Of a stretch of DNA of 64,000 nt, positions 37,849-50,568 are shown piece by piece. Numbering within the stretch: position 1 is the stretch's first letter; every line of letters begins with the position of its first letter. Both the position numbers and the translations under genes were made by a program. A model generated the notes under the pieces. It was not told where the DNA came from, ran no database searches, and saw only the letters and a program-made list of their open reading frames with translations. Source of the stretch: Crocodylus rhombifer (taxonomy: Eukaryota > Chordata > Crocodylia > Crocodylidae); assembly GCA_038503035.1 (NCBI GenBank), contig JAVSML010019116.1:45457-109456 (forward strand). The letters are read 5' to 3'.

Positions 37849-38125
37849 CAGGGTTCTCAACCTTTTTAGGCACAAGGCACCCCTCAGAAAATGTCAGCTT
37901 TTCACTTTCATTCATTTTTTTTTGACTACAGAAAAATAGAGTAAATCTTCCATTGCAATGAACTTGGGTCAGAACGGCTGTGATATTATGGATTCCTGTT
38001 TGAAACCTCTGAGTTTATCTTGTGAAACCCTGTGTGGGTGTATAAACCTAACAGTGCTTATACTGCACCCTTAAAAGGGCTACACAGCTCCCCTGGGTAC
38101 CAAAAAACCTGGCAGAGAAACACTG
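37849..38125. mobile_element. Second copy of the 31400-31985 hAT-type family, reverse orientation
   Basis: The left end CAGGGTTCTCAACC and right end AGAGAAACACTG are degenerate inverted repeats. Reverse-complemented, the interior is colinear with 31400-31985. Shared blocks include CCTTTTAAGGGTG, a GATAAAC..CAGAG block, GGAATCC, a CTCTATT..TTTTTCTG block and CATTTTCTGA.GGGTG. It lacks the nested MITE of the other copy. No clean target duplication remains. Confidence 0.82.
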
Positions 38126-38564
38126 TTCTAGATATCAGTAGACACAAAGATAAAGGAAGGAATCAGCAGTACTTATTCCAGGTATAAAGGAAGGAAAAAT
38201 TATGGGCAGAACATCTTAATCACGCAGCACTAAAAGGGACTGAGGAGATGGGGAATGAAGCAAGCTCTCCATATAATTAAGCTCCTTCATGGTATCATGA
38301 AAATGTTTTGGGGAACACCAAGCGATGACCCTACACAATTCCACCATGAGTCATCGGTGCTTTTTAGTTTATAAAGAACTAATGGCCTTGGAGGAAGGGG
38401 GGGAATATGCATTAATCAGCCTTCACCCTACCAGGGAGTCCATGTTGTAACCCTTAGTCTAGTAAACTTTGGAAATACTGTCCTATTCTGAAATCAGACT
38501 TCCTGAAGTCTCAAAATGCTTCTCATTACATCTGGATAGGAAAAAATTGTAACCAAACCTCACA

Positions 38565-38569
<5 letters not shown>

Positions 38570-38599
<30 letters not shown>
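38570..38599. repeat. Poly-A tract, 30 nt
   Basis: A run of A with no recognisable retroelement body upstream. A simple repeat is the most economical reading. Confidence 0.95.
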
Positions 38600-38602
<3 letters not shown>

Positions 38603-41585
38603 TTAGACAGTTTTTTCTTAGGTATCTCTAACATGTCTGTTGCCATGATACATCAAGTGCCAATCCCTTCAGTGCCAAGGCATTACTTCTCCTTTGCTGT
38701 GGACAGTGTAGAGAAGGATACTTCCAACAGGCAAAAGCAAAAAGTAATTATTATACATAAAAAAGTGAAGCCAGAATGAAAAAGAAAAATATCTTGTTAA
38801 ATCACAGCAGACAAAGCTAGATTTTTAAAGGAAATCTAACATAACACACGCTAAACATCACTTCAAACTCCTTGCCTGTATATTGCAAGCACTTGTCAAT
38901 ACAGATCATTATTTCTTCATGGATGGCAACTGTCTTTATGTTTGTGAAATCTCTAGCCTACTTTTGGACTCTAGATTAAATATGAAAGCCAAGAACCTAA
39001 AGAAGTGTAAAAGCATCAATAACTAACTTAAGCAGATCCCTAGCAGCTAAGGAGATCTAGCAGCTAATAAGAGGGTTGCTTCCACCTGCTGGAGATGGGA
39101 AATATTAGATGCAAAAAAGCCCCACATGTGGGGGAGAAGCAGTTAGCTAAATTGGCTTTTTTCCTATTCTCCCCTTATCAGAAGTGAGAGGTAAGCTTGT
39201 ATGAGTGGCCTATTCGATGTCACTCAGAATACCTGTAGAATTAGACAAAGGAGGAAAACCTGCTGCTGGCAAGCAGCTCAAATACCAAATATAGGATGCA
39301 TCCAGACATTTAAAAACAAAACACCACACCACCACCAAAAACCCAAGAACAAATACAGGCTAGAGAGAAAAACAACTTTTTATCTTAAATACATAAAGTT
39401 TGATCTTGCCACTGCATGGATCTTGGGTACCAGTATGCACTCAAAGAACTATGGAAAAGGGCATTGGATCCAGAGTCTGCCCATGCAGCAAATACTAGGC
39501 CCATTGAAAAAAGGACTGCATGACTCTTCAACAGTACAAAGAACAGGATTAAATCTCTAGTGGGTCATCTCCCTACCTCCTAAGGTGGAGAGACCATGGG
39601 TGACCCACACATATCCCCTTTCTCTAACAAGGCTGGGGACCACGGTGCTCAGAAGGCGCAGCTATCACATGGGAAGATCCTTGTTAGCATGGACAATCCT
39701 CATTAGTTAAATAAACTGTTATTCCAGGCATGTCATTCAATTTGGAAAAGTGAAAATTGTTTTAAGCTTCTCTTTCTGGTTTACACAAACTGGTGAAAAG
39801 ATTAAATATTTCAAGGTTTCATTTTGAAAAAAAAAAAAGGACTAATAATTCAAGCCTGTAGGCACCAACGTAAGAAAACACATTAGGGTCTCAACTATTT
39901 TACAGTATCCATTGAAGCAGCTAAAACAACACTGCACTGGAAACTTTCCCCTTCCCATCCCCAAGAAACTGAACAGACCTCTATTTCTGTTAATTAAATA
40001 CTGATCAGTACTTTAACAATTAGGAACTGAGTGACACAGATATTAATCCCAACAATAGAAACTCTTACTAATCGATTCTTTGACTTATGCTTTAGAAAAT
40101 AGTACTTGTAAAATGATCCAAGAACTTATTCCTACTATTAGTACTGCAGTCTATTTCTGCAGTCAGTCAAATAAATATACATGTATTTTACTCTAAAGCT
40201 GTCCAAAAAGCATCTACTGCACGGATAGAATAAATGCTTGAGTCACTTTTCCAGGGTGATGTGTGAGCAAGAAATATTTATGCTTGAATAGTATCACAGG
40301 CAGTCAACTTTGAGCCTTTATTGAAAAGTACCCTGAAGTTTGAGGATTATGATTCCAACATCCATTTATTAGAGATCAATCTTAATATTAAGTCATTTGA
40401 CACTGTTGGTTAGAATCAGAATATTTTAAATTGCATTACCAGGCTACTGGAATGATCAAGATGGCATATCAAACTGTTACAGCACAAATAAAGGTAACAG
40501 AATAAAAGTATCATGTGCTTCACAAAATTTGATGTTGAGGCATTTAACACTCAAATTTCAGATCACAAATAGCCAAAGCTACCATATTAACACTGTTGCG
40601 CAAATTCAAATAACATCAGAAATAAAGAGTCTCCAGCTCTCCACCCTCAACATTTTTACCTCTTTCTTGCAAAATTTTTGAAAAGCAGTCATACACAACC
40701 CCTCTGTTTTTTGCTTTTATATCCCAGCATGAAGTAGAACAATTTTTTTTAGCTGTTGACAGACACTGGGATTTTGACAAAGGCACAAGCTGCCGCACAT
40801 CCAGTTTTTATGTAATTCAGTGGCATGCAGACACCTAACTCTCCCTCCAGCTTCTCAAAAAATCCAAGGCATAACATTTCCAGGTAAACATTCTTTGGTC
40901 TAAAATAACTGGTGCTTAACAAAGATAGCTGGACAACCTTATTCTGAAAATACTATAGTTGCTGAAAATTCAAGAGCTCAGGAACATGATTTCCTCCCTC
41001 TCCACATATTGAAAATCATGCACTGAAAGACTGGAAACACTCAAAAGAAAACCGAAGGTTTAAACCATGAAATTACATCAGGGCCCCATTCTTAAAAGCT
41101 ACCAACTGCTTGCTACATCTGACTTTTGATATAAAGAAAAAAATATGGATACTATACTGCCCTTAAACTTTGTCTATCCAGTGCTCAATGGCAGTTTTTA
41201 AAGGTGCTACTATGCAATTCCTTATGATACTGATATTCATTCCTTATAAAAGAAGTGTTCACGGCACTGATCCAACTCCGTTATTCTACCAGGTGGGCAA
41301 GCTGTGTCAAATCTTACCTCACCAAGACTACTAACTACATTACATTTTTGACAACTTCTACAGCCACCTGAAGAGCAGACTGACACTACGGACTCATTTT
41401 GCAGACAAATGAACACTTATCAGAGAGCTCTGACTTCAGGTTCCCACTGACCGAGGCACAGTAGGAGTAACCCACCTAGAGACACAAAGTTCCTATGTTC
41501 CACTATGAAATGATAGCACTTCAATGAAGATGACTATTAACATTACTAGAGCATTTGCTGCTGGAAATTAAATAAAAAGACTTAC

Positions 41586-42522
41586 TTGTGTCACGACTGT
41601 TGTATGGCCATCCTGAGGCAGGTAAAAAAGATGGCATGGGAGAGCTTGCCCTGCTGTCATCCTCTACTTGCTGAGTAATGTGACGCACAGTTTCTTTATT
41701 TTTTCTGTTCTTTCTGCGTCCTGTGGGCTGCCAGCCATCCCCTGCTCCTTGCTCCGACAAAGCATTCTGTATTGCACTATCCTTGGCAGAACGTAATTCA
41801 TTCCCTCCGTAATGCGACGGTGAAACTTGCTCCTCTTTGATACGTAGAGACCCATAACCCATGTCACTGGACCAAAGAGACTGGGATGAAATGTCATCGT
41901 GGCTATCAGTTTTTGGTTCCTGATCCTCTTTTCCATAACTGCTCCCTCCTTCATGACAGCTAGCAATGGCAGAATCTCCAGAGGAGTTTGCTGGACTCGT
42001 TCTCCGAGCTAACCATGGAGATATACTCCTGCCAGCCACGACTGCTGAGATCAAAGCATCCGTACTACTGCTGGAAGGAGCTCCAAGTTCATAGTCAACA
42101 AGGTCATCTGAGGCATCAGATTTTATGCTTATGTCAAGAGCTGCTTTTATGAAATTGTGACAGGCTTGGACAATATCAGTCATTTGCAGATAGCTAGCAG
42201 CTGACATGACCTCAATGACATTTCTGCTGGTCAATGCTAGGTGTGCAGAATACATGAAGTCAATGATTGCTTTAAAGCCCTGTGCAGTTACAATGTCTAA
42301 ATGAGTGACTGTTGCCTGGTCAGATGTCTTTTGCACCTGGCAGTACAGTGTCTTGAAGTACCGACTACTCCCGAGCAAAACATTTTTATGAGCCTTGAAG
42401 ATCTTTCCTTCCACTATAATGCAAACATCACAGAGGATGCCGTGTTGTCTCTGCTCATTAAGCTCACGAAGTAGATGACGGTAATGGGAGGCAATCTCCA
42501 TATCTTCCTTTCGGTTATTCAT
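41586..42522 (-). CDS. ZBTB46: ZBTB46 first coding exon: BTB/POZ domain and NLS
   Basis: This exon encodes the N-terminal 312 residues of ZBTB46, a nuclear BTB zinc-finger transcription factor known in mammals as a repressor and marker of classical dendritic cells and endothelium. The start [10 protein letters not shown] and the stretch through the BTB fold (about residues 20-130, with [20 protein letters not shown] at 31-50) match the human protein as I remember it, with only scattered substitutions. The BTB domain normally dimerises and recruits corepressors. A serine-rich stretch at 149-153, a SUMO-type motif IKEE at 228-231 and a basic nuclear-localisation patch GRRKNRKNK at 268-276 follow. 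The exon ends A|GTAAGT at 41586/41585, leaving phase 1. The ATG at 42522 is the family start, and an acceptor 33 nt upstream shows that the exon also carries 5'UTR. There are no disruptions. Identification is very secure. Confidence 0.96.
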
Positions 42523-42555
42523 TTGGGAATCGTTGCGTTTCCTTCTCCACAGATC
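42523..42555 (-). other. ZBTB46: 5'UTR part of the ZBTB46 BTB exon, with upstream acceptor
   Basis: Reading the minus strand, a pyrimidine-rich tract ending in AAACAG at 42556 gives a plausible acceptor, and 33 nt of leader separate it from the ATG. Leading non-coding exon(s) must therefore lie further upstream (higher coordinates), within 42.6-64 kb or beyond the window. I could not identify them. Confidence 0.7.
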
Positions 42556-45500
42556 CTGTTTGGAGGGGGGCAGGAGGGAGTGAAAGTGTTATATTCAAAT
42601 ACAGTGCAAATTTAAAAAGACTTATTTTATATACAATACTTCTATGAAAAATAAACTGCATGGAACTAAATAGTCTCCAAGGATTAGTCTATAAGCAAAA
42701 TACAATTTATTGCCTAGTGTAGATTGTGCACTCCTAATATGATGTATTTTCCTTACCAGTTATTCAAATAATTCATATTATTAAGAGACATCAAAACAGA
42801 AGTTCAATGCTCTGAAAGGCAGTAGTGTCTCAACGAGGCGTCACATACCAGAGACCATACTTCAAATTATCATAGGATTATTGTAGAAATGTGTCACTAA
42901 ATTACTGAAACTGCCTGGTAAAATGCCTGTCAGTTTTTACCATTTAAGGTTTAGTTTAAAAAAAAAAAAAAGACTAGAAATAAAACTACACTGATAGATG
43001 CAAAATATCAAATAGCATTCTGTGGCAGTAGTTCCACAGGGAAAAAGTATTATGTATAGCACACTGAATAGTTTAAATCCTCAAACAGTAAAAGCCAATT
43101 GAAACTAGCTATTTTTCTTGCTATATTGGTGCTGTGGGGCTATAAATGCTGTCAAGTGTCAGAAGAACAATAGACAGATTGGAGACCACATTTCAGAAAG
43201 CTTCAAATTCCCACCCAATAGAATGAATCAGTAACATACAAAGACTAGGAAGCTATTTTGCCTGAACTTTAACTTCTTTTCTGTGAGATCAAGACATTTT
43301 TAGCATTATAACATAGACAGGATAGGATTAATATACCATTTCCTCATTAACTGTCCCTTTTGAACTGAAGAGGTTATTCTCTACATATCTAAATACCTCC
43401 CCCCACTCTCAAACATGGACCAATAAAACACCTTTGTTCATCAGATCCTATGGGCACAAACCTAAAGGCAGTTCTATGATGGAAGCTGTAGGCAACACAT
43501 TAAACTGATGACAATTTACTGGGCTTTCCCCACCCTTGCTAGCCTCAGCAATCAGCCCAACAAACACCCAAATGTGCGGGCCCAATGTCTTAGGGTTTTT
43601 TTGGTGTGTTATTGCCAAAAGATGTTTTCATTGCCTCAAGTTCTCAATCAAGTTTATTTATTTAAAAGAAAGTTTTAAAATAAATGTTTTAGCCTTAACT
43701 AAAATTTATCATTTTCCCCATATTGTAGATAGAGTAAAATTCAAAGAATACGAAGCAGCAAAATGATAAATTAATATTTAAGTTTTTATAGGCCACTAAA
43801 GTATAGGCACAATACATATGCAATTTCCATATATTAAATAAATTTAAACCAGATGCAACTTAATTCACTTCTGAAGATACTATGAGTTAAGCTTGCTATC
43901 CATTCAGGCCCCCCCATCAAATGAGAACCCTGCTAATGTCTCAAGATACTTCTTTGTTGACATAATGCTCATTAAAAATTTCTACCACTCACGTAAAAAG
44001 CCTTCTAATTTAGGCTTAATCCAGGCCTAAAAAAACAAAGCAATGCACATGAAGCTTGCAGTCAGGACAGGTCTTATAATTTGTGCCAATATCTCACTTC
44101 CACATGAACTAGATTCACAATCTCTGCCATGTGCACAATTCCATAATGCTAGACTCTCCACCAGAAATTCTGCCGGTCTTTATGCTTCTGTTTGAAGCCC
44201 ACTGTAACAAAATATTATTCTAAAGTGCTGTTTGAGCAGTGAGACCAACATGCGAAGTCGTGAGCCCAGGGGATGCTCTATTACAGAATAAAGCATATTT
44301 TCTCATTTCATTCAGAAACTGAACTTTGCCATAACAATGTGTGGGTATTAGACTCAAACAAACAATATGAGACAGCTATTTAAAGCCATTTTTTAGAATT
44401 GTGTACACATGACTAAATTTGCATATCTATACATAATTATATACTAGACACCAGGTAGGCATCTAACTGGCAGTTTGCATTCATCTACCACATGCACATG
44501 AAATGACTCCAGATAACATGATACAGAAGAACTTGTGAATATCATTCACAATGGTATTTTTTAAGAGAGTAGCTGGAGAAATAAAGACATTTTCAGAAAA
44601 CTGGATTAGCTTTTAGTCACCTATTTAAAATAAAGACCCATCTGTTCCAGACAGTTTTACTAGAAGGGAACAAGCCTGGCTTTATGACTGGACTTTGATC
44701 AGGCAGACCTAACCTCATATGAAGAAGAGCCATCAGTACTGTGGAAAGGCTTAACATTAGAGATACATGGCCCAAAAAAGTCAACATAGACAGCTGCTTT
44801 AAATTTAAGTTCCTCTGCCTCTTAAAATCTGAACTGTTATACTATATTTGCTATAATATCCATGTGCCTTGTAGGTCATGGCTGTCTCAATTTCCACCCC
44901 CAACAAACATACACCTCCCATAGAAGCATTTGTGACAAAAAGTAAAAGATGAAAATTGTGTTAGACTGGGGAGGAGAGTGGAGGGAGAATTCCCTTTGAA
45001 ATACACATGATATTATTGTCTGATTATTAATCATCTTGGAGAGCAGGATGCTTTAACTGCAACCCAATACTTTCATTATAATAATTATAATAAAGAAGAG
45101 AAAAGGACATGAAGCAAAACAGTTATACCTTCTCCTTCTGAAGGATCTTCCTGACAACTCAGGACATCTACTGTCTCATGTACCACTTGTCTCCATAGGC
45201 TCATTTAGGTACAGTATGTGGGAACAGAGGCTTTCACCTTCTTGAAGCAAAGACTAACTTTGTTAGATCATCTTCCACTAAGGATCTTTGGAAGGGACTA
45301 GTTTCCCCCAAGAAAGGATGAATCCTTGAAAAGACAGATTTTTAGCAGCATATTTTTGTATAATAACTGAACTCCATTTGGAGAAGCCAGACCTAGAGAT
45401 TCTCATCCTCTGGAATAAGGCACAACCTAGTCTTTTTTAAGTTAACTGGCAGAGGACTTTACCTGCTGATAATGGAAATCTACCCTGCAGTCCTCAAATA

Positions 45501-47079
45501 TACGTGTGTTGAAATTCCACTGAAAGCCAATTTGACTGAAATTGTATAGACAAGGATCAGATGAAAACCAAAATGTGAGAGCACTGGAAAATTAAATTCT
45601 TAAGTATTTCATCTTGCAGAGGAAAAATACTTGTTGGAGGTATCCAGGCTAGAAATAATCCAACCAGTGATTTGAGCACAGCTTAACAGTTCCTTAATAG
45701 TTCCTTTTGAGTTCTATACAAGGAAGCTCTTGGGGAGTCCTTTTCAGGGAGGAGGACAGGTAGGCTAGAGGCTATTGCATCTATTTTTACAAAACAAAGG
45801 GGAATTGTCACATAGAATAAATTAAGTTGTTCATCATCCATCCCCTTCTCAATGGCTGTCATTACTAAAGCTTCTGAGAAAGATACAACCCCTCCCAAAA
45901 AACCCCAAACACTTCATAATATAGTTATGAAGGCTTAAAAGAGTCCAACTTTTCCCTTTTGTGTTGCCATTCTGATATCAAAATTAGTATGAAAGGAAGC
46001 ACCTTTTTGTACCCGTCTGGAAAATGGTTTAAAACTTCTCCCCCATGGTATGAGATCCCTCCCCTTCACAATTTGCTACAGAAATATTTTACTGATAATA
46101 ATTCATCTCTTCACCAGTCTTGAGGAGTCTCAAGTAGTAACAACCGCTCCGATTTCTTCAATACTTTCTATTTGGACCTCAGGTAATTCTCCTGCCATTT
46201 GATACAGAAGATCACCGTCACTACTTATATTTGGATACATGTAAGTTTTTCCTTTGTCTATTGTCTGCTGATTACTCTGTTGAACCTTTCTGATGTACCT
46301 TAATGTTAGAGTTATCTTCCAAGAGAAGAGCCACAGTGACAGAAACATCATAAATGTCTAGACAGATGTGGGCTAGAAGGGATCTCTGCTAGACTGATTA
46401 TATACTTAATCATCACCTACTGCCTTTTTAAAGCAGGGCTTTTAAAATTGTCCTTTTCTGATATTACAGTAATTCAAGTTAACACAATTGTTCTACTAGC
46501 CTTGTGCTGTTTACAGACATGGCACTTGCTAGCCTCAGCAAATGAGTGTCTCAGTGATTTTCACTGCTTCTACAGGGAAAAAGATACAGCACTGCCCTCT
46601 CTCCCAGTCACCAAGACCTTGACAGAAGATGCCCTCTGGGCAAGCCAAGAAGAATGAACACAAGGACACAAATAGGAAAGCACCTTGCCTTGTTTGCCCA
46701 TATTTCTGACAGTATTGAAAAAGAGCACAAGGAGAGAGGATATATTCTGAAGGGTAAAACCATTTCCCCACTAAAGTTTCTTAGGGCAGACTCTGTGGAA
46801 TCAGGCCCTGCATGGTGGAGGGCTGACAGGAACATTGCACCAAACAAAGAAGAGCAAGCAAAAGTAGCCGTGGCATCTTCAGGCAGGCTACAGGCAGTTC
46901 AGGCCAGTCTGCAATGGGAAACAGCAACAAACCATGGCGATGTTCAAATTATTCTGTTCCTATTCTAGGAGCTACTCAAATATTAAGTACATAAGTGGTA
47001 AGAGTGTTGGAAACCAGGCTTGACTTCTTTGGGAGGAGCCTTACTGCAAATAAATATAAATGTGCGTTAATATGCAGCA

Positions 47080-47230
47080 TGTAGGAGCTCTAGTCATAGG
47101 CCAGGAATCCAATGCCCCAGCACTGTACAAACAGAGCAAAAAGACTGTCCCTGCCTCAAAGAACTTATGGTCCAAGTTTGAAACAAGAGGGAACAGACAG
47201 AAACAGATGAAAGGGAATCAAGACAATATT
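47080..47230. repeat. Ancient amniote interspersed repeat
   Basis: The blocks CAGCACTGTACAAACAGAGC, AAAAAGACTGTCCCTGCC and TCAAAGAACTTATGGTCC are the core of a widespread old sauropsid/amniote repeat (usual text: gcgctgtacaaacacagaacaaaaagacagtccctgccccaaagagcttacaatc). I recall the pattern but cannot name the family. Confidence 0.6.
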
Positions 47231-47717
47231 TTTCAGAATAAGGCATACAAGGAGCCTAAACATTATCTAGGGTTTTTGTTGGCATCACAAAAGAGTTTTA
47301 GGGAGGGGGATACTGAATGACAGCAAAGCAACTTTCTACTTGCAGGGCTACTTATGGGGAGCTTCTCTGAAGCAGGGGAGAATGCATGCAAGTGCTTGCT
47401 TTGGAAGCTGAACTAGATGCCAGTTTCCACAGCCCACATCAGGCACAGATTGGGACTGATGGCTTGATACAGGATGAGAAGTGATAGGCTGCAGAGTGCA
47501 TGAAAGGCCTTGAAAGTAAAGCACCATAGATGCACCATGCAAAAAGATGTGATGCACACTGAACATTTTCTAGTCTTTTTATCTTAAGTTCACCTGCATG
47601 AGGGAAAAAGGTAAGATGGCCCTAAGAAAAATTACCCAACCATTGAAATTTCTAAAAAGGATGTGTAAAAGCAGGTACTTTCTTACCGCTGGAAGGAAAG
47701 CTGGTATCTCTCTCTTT

Positions 47718-47754
47718 AAAAAAAAAAAAGAAAGAAAGAAAGAAAAAGAAAAAG
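47718..47754. repeat. A-rich/(GAAA)n low-complexity tract
   Basis: A poly-A run passes into AAAG repeats. It lies in upstream non-coding sequence. Confidence 0.9.
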
Positions 47755-48258
47755 AGTCTGGTAGTAAGTCTTTGCACAAACTTCTGGAAGGCTTTTCTAA
47801 AGAAAGCTATGGCCATGATGAAATACAAAACTATTTTCCCTGCTTTGCAAACTTGGCTTAAAAGAGGTACCAATTATAAGGACTAGTGGCTATTGCAATG
47901 ACAGCAGGCCATATTATGTCACCTTCAGATACATAAGCAATGGCAACTTGTACTCAATTTGATCAATAAAATTTACCGTCTTCCAATCTGACAGAAACAC
48001 TGCTATATGCACATCTTGATCTACCTGTCACCATATATACCAACCTATGTTCACTATTCTATATTCACAATGTTTGCAGTACCATTATAGTTTTTTTTTT
48101 AAATATGTGAAGTCTTTGGGGGAAGAAAACTAAATACGCCTTAAATTCAGAAGAATTAATTAGTTTTTCGTCTACCCATTTCAAGCCAAAGCACCTGTTT
48201 AAGGTCAAGGACCACAAAGGAATTAATTCAAGTTAAATTTTAAGGCAATTTGCTAGTA

Positions 48259-48261
<3 letters not shown>

Positions 48262-48296
<35 letters not shown>
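48262..48296. repeat. Poly-A tract, 35 nt
   Basis: The longest homopolymer in the window. No LINE or SINE body is recognisable next to it. Confidence 0.95.
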
Positions 48297-48298
<2 letters not shown>

Positions 48299-50280
48299 CA
48301 GGAAGCTTCAAAACACTGCTCTCCTGTGTCCCAATTTTACACACTGCTTTGTGATGTTAAGTCTTTGTTTTTCCGTCCTACTCGGTAACCAGACACCTCT
48401 CTATTAACAGAACAATTTTCACATAAAATCAACTAAAGGGAGAACTCAATAAAAGAATATTCGATGGCGAAGTTATTTTTTTATAAAGATGGATCCTCAC
48501 TTAGATGAACATATTTAAAACTGAGCTTATCAAAGTTTGCCAATACTCCATATGAGATCTTAATGCCAAATCAACTCATTTAGGCCTAAATTTCACACAG
48601 TGTTTAAATGTAGCATAGCTCCTGGAAGGACTGAATAGCAATAAGAAGCATGAACAAAGCCATTAACAGCTAAAGAAAGTTAGACAGATATGGTGTCAGG
48701 ATATTATAATTCACATCTCAGTTAAGAACAAACTTTTAAGTGTTCTACTTGATAGATTAGCATCAATCCATGCACTAACTCCACTTTGTTGGGGTAAACC
48801 TAGTTCAAACTTTTAAAAATGTCTCTCGTGTATTCAGAGTTTATTTGGGCTCAGAATCAAAAGACAGTAGTGATACGCTCAGAATCTGTAAAGTCTAATA
48901 TAAAGAGTCTGTCAAAAGAGTACCTATTTTTAATATTTAAGCTATCCGACTATTTTAGACCTTTGAAAAGACATCATACCTTTTGCTCATGTGACCCCAG
49001 ATCCTGACAGCTTTCATTTGTATTTGCATTAACACATTGTTAGTTCCACTGAAGTCTGTGTGTAAGAAGTTAAGCATAAACATATGGTCCTCAAAAACTG
49101 GAGCGTTAATCTTCAATAACTAAACAGGATCTACCATCTAAACAGCAATAAAGTTACCTTCATGGAAAGATGCACAAAAGTACATTGAAAACGCAAGAGA
49201 AAGCAGTCTTCAAAGAAAGCATGAAAGACATGAAGAGCTGCCAAGCTTTGGAAGTATACAAGACTTAAAAATTTGCCCATCTCAGACCACAGACTGTATA
49301 CCAAGAATATGATAGTTCTGGTTTTAGATTACAATAGTCCACAGAGCTACAGAAAAGAAAATAAGATCTATAATGTTTCATGATCTATGCCTTTTAGCAG
49401 CCACATTCTATCACCATTATTAATATACTCAAGTGGCATTCTCCACTTAATATATTATTGACAATATTACTAGAATTATTTTAGTTACATAAATCTTACA
49501 ACCTTTGTGCTGCCCTGTATTCCTCCTCAACTCCAGGGAGTCTTGCTTCAATAACCCAGTTGTAATACCTACTCGTTTGAAGATTTCTAATGTCTGACGA
49601 AGTAGGCTGTCACCTACTTTCTGGATCAGTTGGTCTCTGGGGTGCCAACCTGCCCTGTCCTCTTATAGATTTCAGGGGGAAAAATACATTTCAATGTAAA
49701 TGTACAATTTGCTGTTCAGAAAGCATCCACTGGGCTCATAATGCACAGTGCCCAGAGTATCCTCAAAGGAATGATAGAGGCAATACTTTTAAAAGATCAC
49801 CATTAACATAGTGATATGAACCGTAAAAAAAAAACAGCTGAATCTCACCACTGCAAAATCAACTCAGGCAGCAGTCCTACTTTCCACCACAGTGGCACAG
49901 GATAGCAATGGACAGTCCAACATTTGTCCTGATTTAGCATTAGCTTAAGCTATCTGCATTTGAGTCAACTCCTCAAGCCTACCTTGCGTAAGTGAGAACA
50001 GAAACAATACAGCACTCAAATGGCAGAATATTTGTATTAGCAGAGAACAGCTAAATCTCAACTGTATTCCTGCCTCAAGCATCAGGGCAAGCTTCAACCC
50101 AGCCTCCCCTCCCCAGGTGGGCCAGTTAGCTTAACTTTAAAGCACCATTTAACTAGGAAATAAATGAATAAATAGATTGATAAACTGATAAATTCACACA
50201 TCCATGCACTAGAGCCGAATTAGGAGCAATACTCACATTATATCCCATATTACACTGCAGTGAACACAAGTTCCCAGTCA

Positions 50281-50568
50281 CAGGGTTTGTCTACACTACA
50301 CTACAGAGCCTGTGCTGTTATAGCACACTGGCACAGCTCTGCACTGGCTACAATCCCTCAGGAAGGCACAGTGCATGGAAACAAGAAAAGATTGGGGGGG
50401 GGGGGTGTCAGTAGAGTTACCCTGCCTCCTGGAACAACACAACTAAGGTGGTAGAAGCCTTTTTGTCAGCACAAGTGCACTCACAGCAGGGATTGTGTCG
50501 ACATAGCTCTACTGGCTAATGGGCTATGTCTGTCAAACAGCTTGTCAAGTATCTGTAGCACAGACCTG
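50281..50568. mobile_element. Possible hAT-type MITE
   Basis: The left end CAGGGTTTGTCTACACTAC and right end GTAGCACAGACCTG form diverged inverted repeats. The left end is the widely seen sauropsid 'gcttgtctacacta' terminal text. Interior blocks such as GTCGACATAGCT also recur in that family. No clean 8-bp target duplication is visible. A G13-type run interrupts it near 50394. Confidence 0.6.

Larger units (their letters stand above)
10807..41585 (-). other. ZBTB46: First coding intron of ZBTB46, about 31 kb
   Basis: This intron lies between the GTAAGT donor at 41585 and the CCATAG acceptor at 10807. It holds CR1, hAT and MIR-like repeats (listed separately), simple repeats and one assembly gap. 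I found no exon or plus-strand gene with codon structure and splice sites. Large first coding introns are expected for ZBTB46, which spans tens of kilobases in human. Confidence 0.75.

Noticed and set aside
38570..38599. Poly-A runs at 38570 and 48262 as retroposon tails
   Set aside because: No SINE, LINE or processed-gene body could be read upstream of either tract on either strand.
41664..41966. 100-codon minus-strand ORF overlapping the BTB exon
   Set aside because: A shadow frame of the ZBTB46 coding exon.
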